DNA of 7,563 nucleotides from an uncultured Bacilli bacterium. Its GTDB lineage: Bacteria; Bacillota_I; Bacilli_A; RF39; UBA660. The notes under the pieces were generated by a model. It did not search any database and was not told the DNA's origin. It saw nothing but the letters and a program-made list of their open reading frames with translations. Shown here in pieces: positions 1-7,077 of this stretch. The stretch lies in contig CANQCQ010000046.1 in NCBI GenBank assembly GCA_947589725.1, positions 1 to 7,563 of the forward strand, read 5' to 3'. The first letter of the stretch is position 1, and each line of letters starts with the position of its first letter. The translations under genes and the position numbers were made by a program.

Positions 1-863
1 TCGTAACGTGTATATCCAAACATTCTGTAATCCATTTTCTTTTGTATCCTTTCAGAATCAAAGATAGGCTCTTCTCTTCTTAAGAATAAAAGATTAGGTA
101 TAGATGTGTCTTGAATAAACCAAGGTTTTTTAGCTCCTGTTGGGTCTGATAAATAATCCCATACTATAATTTTTAGGTCTGGTAAAGTATTAACATCATT
201 ATTGTTGGTTCCAGCTTGTAGTATAGAATGTACAACAGCCTTTGCAACAAATTCTAATTCAGGGCATACAACCAATTGTTTTGCACTTGCAGCAATTGGA
301 ACATTTGCTTCATCTTTTTGTTGTCTCATTAAAGTTAATGCAGCCTTTAAGCTTTCATCTTTTAATGAACCTTTAATTAAATTTGAACATGTAGATTCAC
401 TTGAAGCTAATGGATGGTCTTCTGCAAATAATGCTTTTCCATCATAACCTGTATTTGCAAAACCTCCAGAAATAACTTTTGCTGTGTCAGTTTCCTCAGT
501 AGCTCTTAAAGAACGTCCAAGTCCTTTAGCTGAACCACCTCTACCAATACCTTTCATAACATTATATTGGTCATCTTGCATTAATTCCCAAGTTAAAACG
601 TATGATTTATCATATCTTTTAGCCTCGAAAGATGCTGTTTTTCCTTCTCCGAAATCACTTTCATTGAAATCAGAACCTTCTGTATTTGTTTCCCACAAAC
701 CAAAAGCTCCTAAATGTGGGTAAGTTTGAGTTTTACCATTCATTTTTTCATTTTTAAATATACTTTCATATTTCTTTGGAATTTCATTGTAAGAATCAAA
801 GAATATTTTTTTATGTACAGGTGTCATTAATACACCAAAATTGTCTCTGGTCATAACTGCCAT
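1..863 (-). CDS. Major capsid protein, 3' end cut off by window (Mu gpT-like, HK97 fold likely)
   Basis: This gene should encode the main shell protein of the phage head. Translating from the ATG at 863-861 gives an unbroken frame of 287 codons that runs off the window. The start MAVMTRDNFG follows AAGGAGTG at a good distance. Features typical of Mu gpT-like major head proteins are visible. There is an early segment on the scale of an N-arm, then a middle GKALFAEDHPL stretch (about residues 145-155). After it come a segment in the style of SLKAALTLMRQQKDEANVPI, a VVCPELEFVAKAV helix and an NNDVNTLPDLKI strand. A late KPWFIQDTS / LLFLRREEP region closes it. Family members usually end soon after the RYxxxG region, so probably only a few tens of residues are missing. 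It directly follows the scaffolding gene, the usual order. The family call is by recognition of motifs; the HK97 fold is inferred. Confidence 0.85.
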   Translation of the reverse strand, partial: MAVMTRDNFGVLMTPVHKKIFFDSYNEIPKKYESIFKNEKMNGKTQTYPHLGAFGLWETNTEGSDFNESDFGEGKTASFEAKRYDKSYVLTWELMQDDQYNVMKGIGRGGSAKGLGRSLRATEETDTAKVISGGFANTGYDGKALFAEDHPLASSESTCSNLIKGSLKDESLKAALTLMRQQKDEANVPIAASAKQLVVCPELEFVAKAVVHSILQAGTNNNDVNTLPDLKIIVWDYLSDPTGAKKPWFIQDTSIPNLLFLRREEPIFDSERIQKKMDYRMFGYTRY

Positions 864-872
864 TTTAAATCA

Positions 873-907
873 CACTCCTTATATTTTTTGTGCAAATATA
901 AGAAATG
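873..907 (-). promoter_or_regulatory. Hairpin that covers the Shine-Dalgarno site of the capsid gene
   Basis: On the minus strand CATTTCTTATATTT (907-894) pairs with AAATATAAGGAGTG (886-873) around a 7-base loop (893-887). The stem is 14 bp: 9 inner perfect pairs, then an outer part with two G-U pairs. The outer 3' arm contains the whole SD of the capsid gene (AAGGAG, 880-875), so the folded RNA would hide it. No T-tract follows, so it is not an intrinsic terminator. It could control translation, act as a 5' mRNA stabiliser, or be opened by ribosomes finishing the scaffolding gene, which stops only 10 bases upstream. Pairing is seen directly; function is inferred. Confidence 0.5.
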
Positions 908-917
908 AATTTTATTA

Positions 918-1718
918 CTATTTCTTTTTGGTAGCAGTATACTTATTATAGTCTTTTACATTCTGCATATCGCGTATAGCAACATATTCTTCAACCGTCA
1001 TACCTGCCATTGCTGCAATGCCTTTTTCTTCGGCTGTAGCTTTTATCTTTTTATTAGAATTTTGAATTGCACCATTATTATTGTTATAATTTCCTAATAT
1101 TTCTTTTCTGGCTTGATTATTTTGAAGTTTAGCTTCCACTTTACGCTCAATTTCAGATTTTGTATTTTTAGATTTAGGCTTATCATAAGTTACTGCATAA
1201 TAGCTTTGCTCAAGAGTTAATCCCTTGTCGACTAGGTCTTTAATCTCATCGGCATAGTCTAAAATATCTTCAAAACCTTCTTCTTTACTTTTTTTAGTTA
1301 AAGAATTTTCAAATTTTACTTCGGCAAGTTGTCTTGCTAAGTCAGAATTATCAGTTTGCTTTTTTTCTATAGCTTTTGCTATTGATTTTGCAACTCCTTC
1401 ATCTATTCCATCATCTACTAATTCTTCAACTATAGTCTTTTGAGGAGCTTCTTTAGCATCTTCTAAAGCTTTTAGTCTAGCTTTTAATTCTTTATTTTCT
1501 TTTTCGGCAGCTTTACGAAGATTTCTTTCTTTATTTACTCCACGTTTAAGACTTTCTTTTTCTTCATCAAGTTGTTCCTCTGTATCTGGAATATCTGATG
1601 TTTCTTCATTATTTGAAACTTCTTCATTTTCTTCTTCAACATTAGGTAACTTGATGCCTTCATTATTTTCTTCTAAATCGACTGTTTCTAATTCGATTCC
1701 TTCTAGTTCTTCATCCAT
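918..1718 (-). CDS. Scaffolding protein (acidic, coiled-coil head assembly protein)
   Basis: This 266-residue protein very probably acts as the internal scaffold on which capsid subunits assemble; it is later released or cleaved. The first 55 or so residues are extremely acidic (runs of E and D). A heptad-like charged helix follows at about 56-90 (KERNLRKAAEKENKELKARL), as expected for a coiled coil. A second helical part spans about 95-190. A low-complexity linker contains NYNNNNG, and the lysine-rich C-terminus ends in TATKKK. An acidic, helical rod with a basic tail that touches the capsid is the classic scaffold layout. The position between portal and major capsid genes supports this. The ATG follows AAAGGAG at ideal spacing, and tandem stops (TAG, TAA) end the frame. 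Sequence similarity among scaffolds is weak, so the call rests on composition and position. Confidence 0.8.
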   Translation of the reverse strand: MDEELEGIELETVDLEENNEGIKLPNVEEENEEVSNNEETSDIPDTEEQLDEEKESLKRGVNKERNLRKAAEKENKELKARLKALEDAKEAPQKTIVEELVDDGIDEGVAKSIAKAIEKKQTDNSDLARQLAEVKFENSLTKKSKEEGFEDILDYADEIKDLVDKGLTLEQSYYAVTYDKPKSKNTKSEIERKVEAKLQNNQARKEILGNYNNNNGAIQNSNKKIKATAEEKGIAAMAGMTVEEYVAIRDMQNVKDYNKYTATKKK

Positions 1719-1732
1719 GTTGACTCCTTTCC

Positions 1733-1787
1733 ATTTTTAGCCAGGTTTTGTCCTCTAATGATTTTTTGCCAGGTTTTCTCCTCTAAT
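1733..1787 (-). repeat. 28-bp-period tandem repeat before the scaffolding gene
   Basis: Two 27-base copies, at 1733-1759 and 1761-1787, match at 25 of 27 positions. The core on the minus strand is ATTAGAGGASAAAACCTGGC followed by WAAAAAT. They fill most of the 94-bp gap between the zinc-finger gene and the scaffolding gene. Each copy carries an SD-like AGAGGA with no usable start codon after it. The period of 28 is not a multiple of three, so a repeated peptide is not the explanation. Possible roles are an operator, an mRNA processing site, or a recent slippage duplication of a leader. Confidence 0.75.
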
Positions 1788-1812
1788 TTATAATTAAAAA
1801 AATTAATAACTA

Positions 1813-2178
1813 TTATTTATGTGTTTTTATATGTGCATTTAGTCCTATTTGGCTTTTACATACTTTTCCGCATTCAGGGCATATAAATTTCTGCTCATCT
1901 TGTTCTTCTGTCTTATTTTTGATTTCTTCTTGTTTTTCAATATTATTTTCTGTAGCTATATCTATTATCTGCCAAGTTTGTCCTTTTTGCTCTAATAATA
2001 GAACTGTTTTTTTATGACATTCTGGACATTGTGTATGTGAACCATATTTAATTATATTAGCATAAAAACCATGTTCTTTTATATCTTCTAATTCTGTTAT
2101 ATCTTTTAATGTAAAAGCATATCCACATGTGCATTTTGTATCATTTTGTATTTTATAATCTTTAATATTAATTGCCAT
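1813..2178 (-). CDS. Small protein with a zinc ribbon and a C-terminal C2H2 zinc finger; function unknown
   Basis: This 121-residue protein has two likely zinc sites. The first pairs CTCG (C16, C18) with CPEC (C51, C54), a ribbon-like arrangement. The second, at residues 100-120, is a textbook C2H2 finger: C100-x2-C103-x12-H116-x3-H120, with the sequence CPECGKVCKSQIGLNAHIKTH at the very end. A glutamate- and lysine-rich linker (about 77-97) separates them. C2H2 fingers bind DNA, RNA or protein. In the gap between portal and scaffold the protein may be a head-assembly factor, a minor head protein, or a regulator; I cannot choose. The start ATG lies 3 bases after the portal stop. Its SD (AAAGGAGT) is inside the portal's last codons, implying coupled translation. 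Two stops in a row (TAA TAG) end it. Confidence 0.8.
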   Translation of the reverse strand: MAINIKDYKIQNDTKCTCGYAFTLKDITELEDIKEHGFYANIIKYGSHTQCPECHKKTVLLLEQKGQTWQIIDIATENNIEKQEEIKNKTEEQDEQKFICPECGKVCKSQIGLNAHIKTHK

Positions 2179-2181
2179 GAC

Positions 2182-4119
2182 TTATACTCCTTTCATATAA
2201 CTTGTTGCAACATTACCATTTTCTGTCATTCCTTCAATATTTGGATTCTGTAGTTGCAATTCAGTTGCTTGTTGCCTTTTTACTGTTTCTTCATCTATTA
2301 ATCCAATTTCTTGTTGTTCCATTTCAGTTTCTGGATATTCTTGAATATTCATTCCTAATTGTTTTATCATATAATTTCTATACTCTCTTTTTGTTAAAGC
2401 TTTATCAACGTACATTTGTCTAACAATTGTATATCTATAAGCTCTATTATTTGGTAAACCTGTTCCTACTGAAATGCTTAAATCATATTGAATTTTACGC
2501 GTTTCTTTATGACCATTTTCATCTTCAACTTGCATATATTTATATTCTTCTGGGTCCAAATCTTTTGAAATATCTTTATTAGGATTTCTTTCTTGCCAGT
2601 TCTTCTTATAACTTTCTCTATAATCTGTATCGGATTCAACTAAAACTGGTACCTTGTTTAACAAATCAGGATTAAATTCAGAAAATGACTCCTGTCCATT
2701 ATCTCCCATAATTCTAAATAGCATTGTAGTGTTCCAGTTTAATAATGCAAGTTCTAAAGCATATTCAAAAACTTCGCTTAAAGTTTCTTGAAGCAATCCT
2801 TTTTTATGGTCTATCATGCTATTTCCACTATTTTGTAAAGCCATACTTTCAGTTGCAGTATCAACGCCACTTTGTTGCTTTCCTATCATTTGGTCAGTAA
2901 ATCTTGTTACAACTTGTCTATCATTATTCATTAATTCACTACGTTTATTAATAATATATTGTGGAATGCTAGGTGGTGTTAACCATTTTATGCCACTTAT
3001 ATCATTAGATGGTATCATTTCTCCAGGAGAATTAGTTATCTTGCTAGGGTCTATTCCACTTGAATTTGATATAATTCCCATAGGATTTCCTGTAAGTCTA
3101 GCATTCCTTAATAGAGTATCATCTAAATCATCAATTTGGTCTGATAATCCTAGTATTAATTCAGCTGTACCTTTACCCCATATAGTGTTTTCTCTATACA
3201 TATCAGGTGTAAAAAAGTATGGAAATTTATCATTCGGAAATAGTTGTAATGGTTTTCTCTTTTCCTTCTTTTTGCCTTCAAAAATTTCTTGTTCATCTTC
3301 TAATTCCATTTTCCTATTATGTTCGTAAAGTGCCTTTTTGGTATCTCTTAAAATTACACCATCGCCAGACATTTCAACCAAACGTAATTTTAGTTCTCCG
3401 TCGTCTTTATATTTTGTCCAAACCATAAGATGAACATATTGGTCCTCTTCATTTTCAACTAATATATCTCCTATAGGGTCTAAATTAGGTATAATTGCAT
3501 CTGCTAAATCATCTCCAAATTCACATTTGGCTGAAAATATAGACTTATTTTGACTTTCAATAATATATTGTCCTTCTTGAATGTCGTATACATCAGTTAT
3601 AGCAGGGTCAACAAATATTTTACTAGGATGAATAGGTTTAATTATAGGTAAACCTTTTCCATCAAGTTTGTCAAAATCCCATAAAACGCGAAATATACCT
3701 GTACCAAACATATCACGTCTACGTTCGTGAACTTCTATTTTTCTAAACATTTTATTTCTTTCTTTAATAAAATCTACAATGGTTCTTGCCATATCACAAA
3801 ATGATTTATCTCCAGGTTCTCTAGGATTTACTTGTACAGCTATATTTTGGTCACAAAGTAAAGCTGTTCTTCCTTCAACATTAGAATTTGTTATGTTTGT
3901 ATTTGGTGCTGCTTGGTCATCATCATATTCAAAATCCCCCTCCCAATACTTCTCGACATCTTTCCATTTATCTATTATTCCAATTCTTTGCTTATCCTGG
4001 TATGCTCTTCTATACCATATTAAAAATTGTTCTGCTTCTTTTATTTCTTCTTCACTCATTAATGCTTCTTTTTTAGCCTTTTTTTCTTTTAACATTTCAT
4101 CATAATTTTGGTTTTCCAA
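2182..4119 (-). CDS. Portal protein
   Basis: This 645-residue protein should form the dodecameric ring at one head vertex through which DNA enters and leaves and to which the terminase docks. An acidic and helical N-terminus is followed by MFGTGIFRVLWDFD (about 137-150) and HPSKIFVDP (about 164-172), typical of the large P22-type portal body. The stretch at about 308-346 (RENTIWGKGTAELILGL, then NARLTGNP) matches the helical stem region of such portals. QQSGVDTATESMALQNSG (about 415-432) matches the tunnel-loop side. The late glutamine-rich C-terminus (about 600-625) could be a barrel or tail. The start codon is TTG at 4119-4117, chosen because GGGAGGTG stands 6 bases upstream. The next ATG (codon 9) is too far from that SD. 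Its position after the terminase large subunit is canonical. Confidence 0.9.
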   Translation of the reverse strand: MENQNYDEMLKEKKAKKEALMSEEEIKEAEQFLIWYRRAYQDKQRIGIIDKWKDVEKYWEGDFEYDDDQAAPNTNITNSNVEGRTALLCDQNIAVQVNPREPGDKSFCDMARTIVDFIKERNKMFRKIEVHERRRDMFGTGIFRVLWDFDKLDGKGLPIIKPIHPSKIFVDPAITDVYDIQEGQYIIESQNKSIFSAKCEFGDDLADAIIPNLDPIGDILVENEEDQYVHLMVWTKYKDDGELKLRLVEMSGDGVILRDTKKALYEHNRKMELEDEQEIFEGKKKEKRKPLQLFPNDKFPYFFTPDMYRENTIWGKGTAELILGLSDQIDDLDDTLLRNARLTGNPMGIISNSSGIDPSKITNSPGEMIPSNDISGIKWLTPPSIPQYIINKRSELMNNDRQVVTRFTDQMIGKQQSGVDTATESMALQNSGNSMIDHKKGLLQETLSEVFEYALELALLNWNTTMLFRIMGDNGQESFSEFNPDLLNKVPVLVESDTDYRESYKKNWQERNPNKDISKDLDPEEYKYMQVEDENGHKETRKIQYDLSISVGTGLPNNRAYRYTIVRQMYVDKALTKREYRNYMIKQLGMNIQEYPETEMEQQEIGLIDEETVKRQQATELQLQNPNIEGMTENGNVATSYMKGV

Positions 4120-4122
4120 TTA

Positions 4123-4389
4123 TTACACCTCCCTTTTAAGATTAATCCCTTTAGAAGGTTTTACAGGCTCATATAATCCATCACTATTTTGATATTTTTC
4201 ATATCCTTTTCTTCCACCAAAAGAATTATCATAATTAGATTGTATAATACTAGAATGTTTTCTAGTTCTTTTTTGATTTGTTTTCATACTATCTGTTGTT
4301 TGTTCATCTCTTATATTAATTACTAAATGATAAATAAAAATATTAGAAACAACTATATAAGCCATAAAAATTAGATTTAATATCGCCAT
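4123..4389 (-). CDS. Small single-helix membrane protein between terminase and portal; function unknown
   Basis: This 88-residue protein begins with a hydrophobic segment at about residues 3-26 (ILNLIFMAYIVVSNIFIYHLV) that is long enough to cross the membrane. A polar and basic tail follows, rich in K, R, S and N. Only one helix is predicted, with no cleavage site I can recognise, so a membrane-anchored protein with an exposed tail is likely. The ATG is 2 bases after the terminase large-subunit stop, and its SD (AAAAGGAGA) is formed by that gene's last codons. The portal's SD in turn lies in this gene's last codons. This tight coupling on both sides argues that it is a real gene. It is not a recognisable holin (those sit with lysins), and no family came to mind. 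Confidence 0.7.
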   Translation of the reverse strand: MAILNLIFMAYIVVSNIFIYHLVINIRDEQTTDSMKTNQKRTRKHSSIIQSNYDNSFGGRKGYEKYQNSDGLYEPVKPSKGINLKREV

Positions 4390-4391
4390 AT

Positions 4392-5780
4392 TTATCTTCT
4401 CCTTTTCATTACCGATTTTGATACATTTTCTTTAATCGGCGTTTCTATATCCTTGTACCCTAAATCTTCTAATTCAGAAGCGGTATAATAGCCTTCGGGT
4501 AATCTTTTCTTTCTTATCATTGGAGATTGCCACATAGTACAGAAATACCTTAATGCATCTGTTATATGTGTTGGTTCATGCGGTTCTGTAGCAACATCAT
4601 TTGGATTTTTTTCGTCATGTTGTAAACTTGGTAAATATTTTATTAGATTTACACAATTACTAAATATATGTAACTTAGATGTTTTTACGCCTTGTTCATC
4701 TTCAAATACTTTTAACCATTCATGTACTGCAAGCCAGCCTGTAACTCTATTATTATCTGCTTTTGTTAAATATTGTCCATTTTCTGCAAATATATCTGCT
4801 GTACTTTTACCAGTATCTTTATTTCTATTCCATAAATCAGGTGGTGCATAATCTATATCTATCTTTTCAGTTGTTATTTCATTTATTTGTTTTGCAGCTT
4901 CTGATACAATTAAGTCGCTTTTATGTAACTCTTTAAAAACATATATGTTCATGTTCCAATCCATTGCTACCCATAATACTGCACATTTGTCTAGTCCATA
5001 ATCTCTAGTTCTATATATTTTCCAATCACGAGGAATAACAAAAGGACTACAAACATGTATTTTCCTATCAAATTCCGTAAAGAATTGTCCTTCAAATATG
5101 TCCCAATCGCCATATTTTAAAGCCTTTCTTTCTTTTTCTGGTAAGTTATCTAATCTTCTTACATAATCTGGGTCATTTTGTAGTAAAAATAAATTATCTT
5201 GTACAAAACTAGGAATAAATATTCTTGTTGTTGTTTCTCCTGTATCTAAAGTTATTGTATGAACTTTATTAGGTTCTCCTATATCAATAAATCTTTCCTT
5301 AACCCAACTATGTCCTACTCCTCCAGGATTCGTTGAACTTTTTATGCCTTTTGGATAAGTATTAGCACCTCTACATCTTGATATTAAATATATATACATA
5401 AATTCAGTAAAATGAGTTAATTCGTCGAAGCGGATTACATCATATTCTGCTGATTGATATTGATAAACATCATTTTCACTATCTATATAACCAAAGTCTA
5501 CAATACTTCCATTTGCAAAGCTCCAAGTGTGTTTACTTGTATTGTATCGTGCTGCTTCTCTAGGATAAAATCCTAAGCTAACTCTTATTAACGATTTTTC
5601 CAAATCTGGAAAGGTCCTACGAAATATTATTTGTTTTGATTTAGGATATTTTAAAGCATATAATAAAGCATCTACTAATTGACCATATGATTTCCCTCCT
5701 CCTGCTGCTCCACCAAATAATGTTTCAAATGCTATAGAATCAATAAAAGATTCTTGTTTTTCTGTTATCGCTATATCCAT
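4392..5780 (-). CDS. terL: Terminase large subunit (packaging ATPase and nuclease)
   Basis: This 462-residue motor protein pumps DNA into the prohead through the portal and cuts it. The ATPase half shows Walker A GAAGGGKS (residues 24-31) and Walker B with catalytic glutamate YDVIRFDE (113-120, E120). The coupling motif SSTNPGG follows at 148-154. An arginine-rich FRRTFPDLEKS (53-63) is typical of Terminase_6-like proteins. The nuclease half has an RNase H-like first acid at RDYG (D260). A likely second is D315 in APPDLW, and the third is in ITDALRY (D408). Length and motif order are complete, so there is no sign of truncation. The ATG follows AGGAGAGG closely. Unusually for this operon, a 134-bp untranslated gap separates it from the small subunit. 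Confidence 0.97.
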   Translation of the reverse strand: MDIAITEKQESFIDSIAFETLFGGAAGGGKSYGQLVDALLYALKYPKSKQIIFRRTFPDLEKSLIRVSLGFYPREAARYNTSKHTWSFANGSIVDFGYIDSENDVYQYQSAEYDVIRFDELTHFTEFMYIYLISRCRGANTYPKGIKSSTNPGGVGHSWVKERFIDIGEPNKVHTITLDTGETTTRIFIPSFVQDNLFLLQNDPDYVRRLDNLPEKERKALKYGDWDIFEGQFFTEFDRKIHVCSPFVIPRDWKIYRTRDYGLDKCAVLWVAMDWNMNIYVFKELHKSDLIVSEAAKQINEITTEKIDIDYAPPDLWNRNKDTGKSTADIFAENGQYLTKADNNRVTGWLAVHEWLKVFEDEQGVKTSKLHIFSNCVNLIKYLPSLQHDEKNPNDVATEPHEPTHITDALRYFCTMWQSPMIRKKRLPEGYYTASELEDLGYKDIETPIKENVSKSVMKRRR

Positions 5781-5914
5781 TTAAAACATCCTCTCCTCAT
5801 AATTAATTTTATGTAAAATAAGTGCCATTTTTTTGGTGTTCCGCCCGTGAGAAAATGAGACTTTGTGTCTTGAAACACTTGAAAATACTATTCTTTACAT
5901 AATGACTTACTGCA
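5781..5914 (-). other. Structured 134-bp gap between the two terminase genes
   Basis: This gap is long for such a compact operon and carries nested inverted repeats. The outer pair is TTATGTAAA (5809-5817) with TTTACATAA (5894-5902), 9 bp perfect. The inner pair is GTGTTCC (5836-5842) with GAAACAC (5872-5878), 7 bp with one G-U in RNA. A competing local hairpin, GTGTTTCAAGACAC, shares the inner arm. A GC-rich island (CCGCCCGTGAG at 5841-5851) stands out from the AT-rich surroundings. The terminase large-subunit SD is at 5790-5797. Candidates are a cos or pac packaging site, a regulatory RNA that sets subunit ratio, or a scar left by a lost gene such as a homing endonuclease. The structure is seen; each role is inferred. 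Confidence 0.4.
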
Positions 5915-6292
5915 TTAATTTTTCTTTATAGTAATATTGACCTCGAAAGGCTTGTCTGTATTGATTTCTACGGTTTCTTTGAATATTCCATGTCTTTTGC
6001 CTAAAAGTTCGGCACATTTTGTTCTATCGTTTGTATCTTCTTTTTTATCTCTCATAATTGTTGTAAAATATTCTAATACTTCTTTAGCACTTGCAATTCT
6101 TTCATTTTTTAGTTGTTCCAGTCTTTCTTGTATGTAATTCTCAAGTTTTTTCAAGTTTTCATGACCTATTCTATCTGCTGTCTTTTCACTATACCCAGCT
6201 CGTCTAGCACTTTCTGCTGCATTAGTCGTTTCTATATAAAAATCTATAAATCTTTTTTGTTTTTCTGTTAATTTTTCATAGCTATTTGCCAT
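5915..6292 (-). CDS. terS: Terminase small subunit (DNA recognition)
   Basis: This 125-residue protein recognises the packaging start site and hands DNA to the large subunit; it normally works as a ring. It matches the Terminase_2 family. LTEKQKRFIDFY (8-19) leads into the helix-turn-helix part with NAAESARRAGYSEKTA (24-39). A middle helix about 50-80 is suited to ring formation. The C-terminal DRTKCAELLGKRHGIF (89-104) is the family's conserved end, followed by a short tail that would contact the large subunit. The ATG directly abuts the TAG stop of the upstream gene, and its SD (AAAGGTGG) is encoded by that gene's final K-G-G codons. This implies translational coupling of packaging to the accessory gene upstream. 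Confidence 0.93.
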   Translation of the reverse strand: MANSYEKLTEKQKRFIDFYIETTNAAESARRAGYSEKTADRIGHENLKKLENYIQERLEQLKNERIASAKEVLEYFTTIMRDKKEDTNDRTKCAELLGKRHGIFKETVEINTDKPFEVNITIKKN

Positions 6293-7003
6293 CTAACCAC
6301 CTTTTTTATTTATAATTATTTCATACTTCTTATCTAATAAATCTTTTGATAATTCTATGAGAAAATCAAATCTATCATCTGTGTCTTTATTAGGAATTGA
6401 AGCTGTATTAAAACAACATTCTATAAAATCTTTAATTTCTTTTGGAAGATTTTTATTGTTTTCTAAAAAATCATCACAATCCTTTTTGATTAATTTTAAA
6501 CGTTCCAATAAAAACCACATATATTTTTTTAAATCATATTTTTCAGGATGAGCTTTATAAAATGCACTTTTCCCTATAAAATCTTTTTCACTTTTATCAA
6601 TAAAACGAGAAACAAATCCTTTACAATTATCACAAAAACCAATATAAGTTTCTGCTTCAATCGTATCTACATAGTCATGTAGACAATCAAATTGTATCCA
6701 TACTTCTTTACCACAAAACGGGCATTTTACTTTTTCTTTCTTTTCATAATCTTTCTTTATAACCCAATCTTCTGCTAATATGTCAACTTGACTAGGTGTC
6801 CAACCTAATTGAACTCCTGAAATGTTTATAAATTGTATTGCCTTATTTCCTATTGTCATATGTTCTGCATTTATTATTTCGTTTGCTGAATTTTTATAAC
6901 TTATATCACTTGCTAATTCAATATATTTGTCTACACCATCCCAGCCTTTTCTTGTTATTTTTTTACCTTCTTTTAATAATTTAATTGCACTTCCAAAATC
7001 CAT
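6293..7003 (-). CDS. DUF2829/Tad2-like protein fused to a zinc-ribbon domain (probable anti-Thoeris sponge)
   Basis: From the chosen start (Met at 7003-7001) the protein has 236 residues. Residues 1-83 match the DUF2829/Tad2 family from end to end: MDFGSAIKLLKEGKKITRKG at the start, GWDG (20-23), and GWTPSQVDILAEDW (67-80). In known Tad2 proteins this domain binds and hides the cyclic ADP-ribose-type signal of Thoeris defence. Family members are usually only about 80-100 residues. Here a further 150 residues follow, opening with a four-cysteine zinc ribbon (CPFC at 94-97, CDNC at 124-127), with C107 and H109 as possible extra ligands. A helical, lysine-rich part ends the protein. The start was chosen because GGAGA lies 9 bases upstream and the family domain begins here. 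An in-frame ATG at 7063 would add 20 residues but has a weak SD. Activity is inferred, not shown. Confidence 0.75.
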   Translation of the reverse strand: MDFGSAIKLLKEGKKITRKGWDGVDKYIELASDISYKNSANEIINAEHMTIGNKAIQFINISGVQLGWTPSQVDILAEDWVIKKDYEKKEKVKCPFCGKEVWIQFDCLHDYVDTIEAETYIGFCDNCKGFVSRFIDKSEKDFIGKSAFYKAHPEKYDLKKYMWFLLERLKLIKKDCDDFLENNKNLPKEIKDFIECCFNTASIPNKDTDDRFDFLIELSKDLLDKKYEIIINKKGG

Positions 7004-7032
7004 AAATCTATTTCTCCAATTTAATATATCTT

Positions 7033-7070
7033 TTTTTGTTAAATTATAGTAATCATTCGCCATCTAATCC
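7033..7070 (-). repeat. Possible diverged copy of the terminase small-subunit start
   Basis: The sequence from 7066 downward (TTAGATGGCGAATGATTACT and on) lines up without gaps with the first bases of the terminase small-subunit gene from 6296 downward (TTAGATGGCAAATAGCTATG and on). They agree at 28 of 38 bases. The peptides agree too: MANDYYNLTKK against MANSYEKLTEK. This would fit a relic of the small-subunit start left upstream when an accessory gene entered. AT-rich DNA makes some similarity likely by chance. Confidence 0.35.
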
Positions 7071-7077
7071 ATTTACT

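Noticed and set aside
1719..1806. The frame of the zinc-finger gene stays open after its two stops and could encode a further tail with TWQKII, a little like TWQII inside the gene.
   Set aside because: Two consecutive stops (TAA TAG) block it, and the 28-bp repeat unit is read in different frames, so conservation as protein is unlikely.
1785..1812. AT-rich TATAAA-like element before the scaffolding gene considered as a promoter.
   Set aside because: No acceptable -35 box lies 16-18 bases upstream, and such hexamers are common by chance in this AT-rich DNA.
5781..5828. A 15-codon minus-strand frame (MALILHKINYEERMF) ending right at the large-terminase start, like a leader peptide.
   Set aside because: No convincing SD precedes it and it spans the large subunit's own SD; a frame this short is easily due to chance.
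5865..5878. Short hairpin GTGTTTCAAGACAC considered as a transcription terminator.
   Set aside because: The stem is about 5 bp with one G-U pair and no T-tract follows; the large terminase lies directly downstream.
5781..6292. A possible frameshift joining the two terminase genes.
   Set aside because: Both proteins have complete conserved ends and their own SD sites.
202..6551. Several open frames on the plus strand, up to 170 codons long (for example at 2816-3328).
   Set aside because: They lie opposite well-supported minus-strand genes, and their products are low-complexity, hydrophobic or cysteine- and serine-rich in the way antisense frames of AT-rich genes are.
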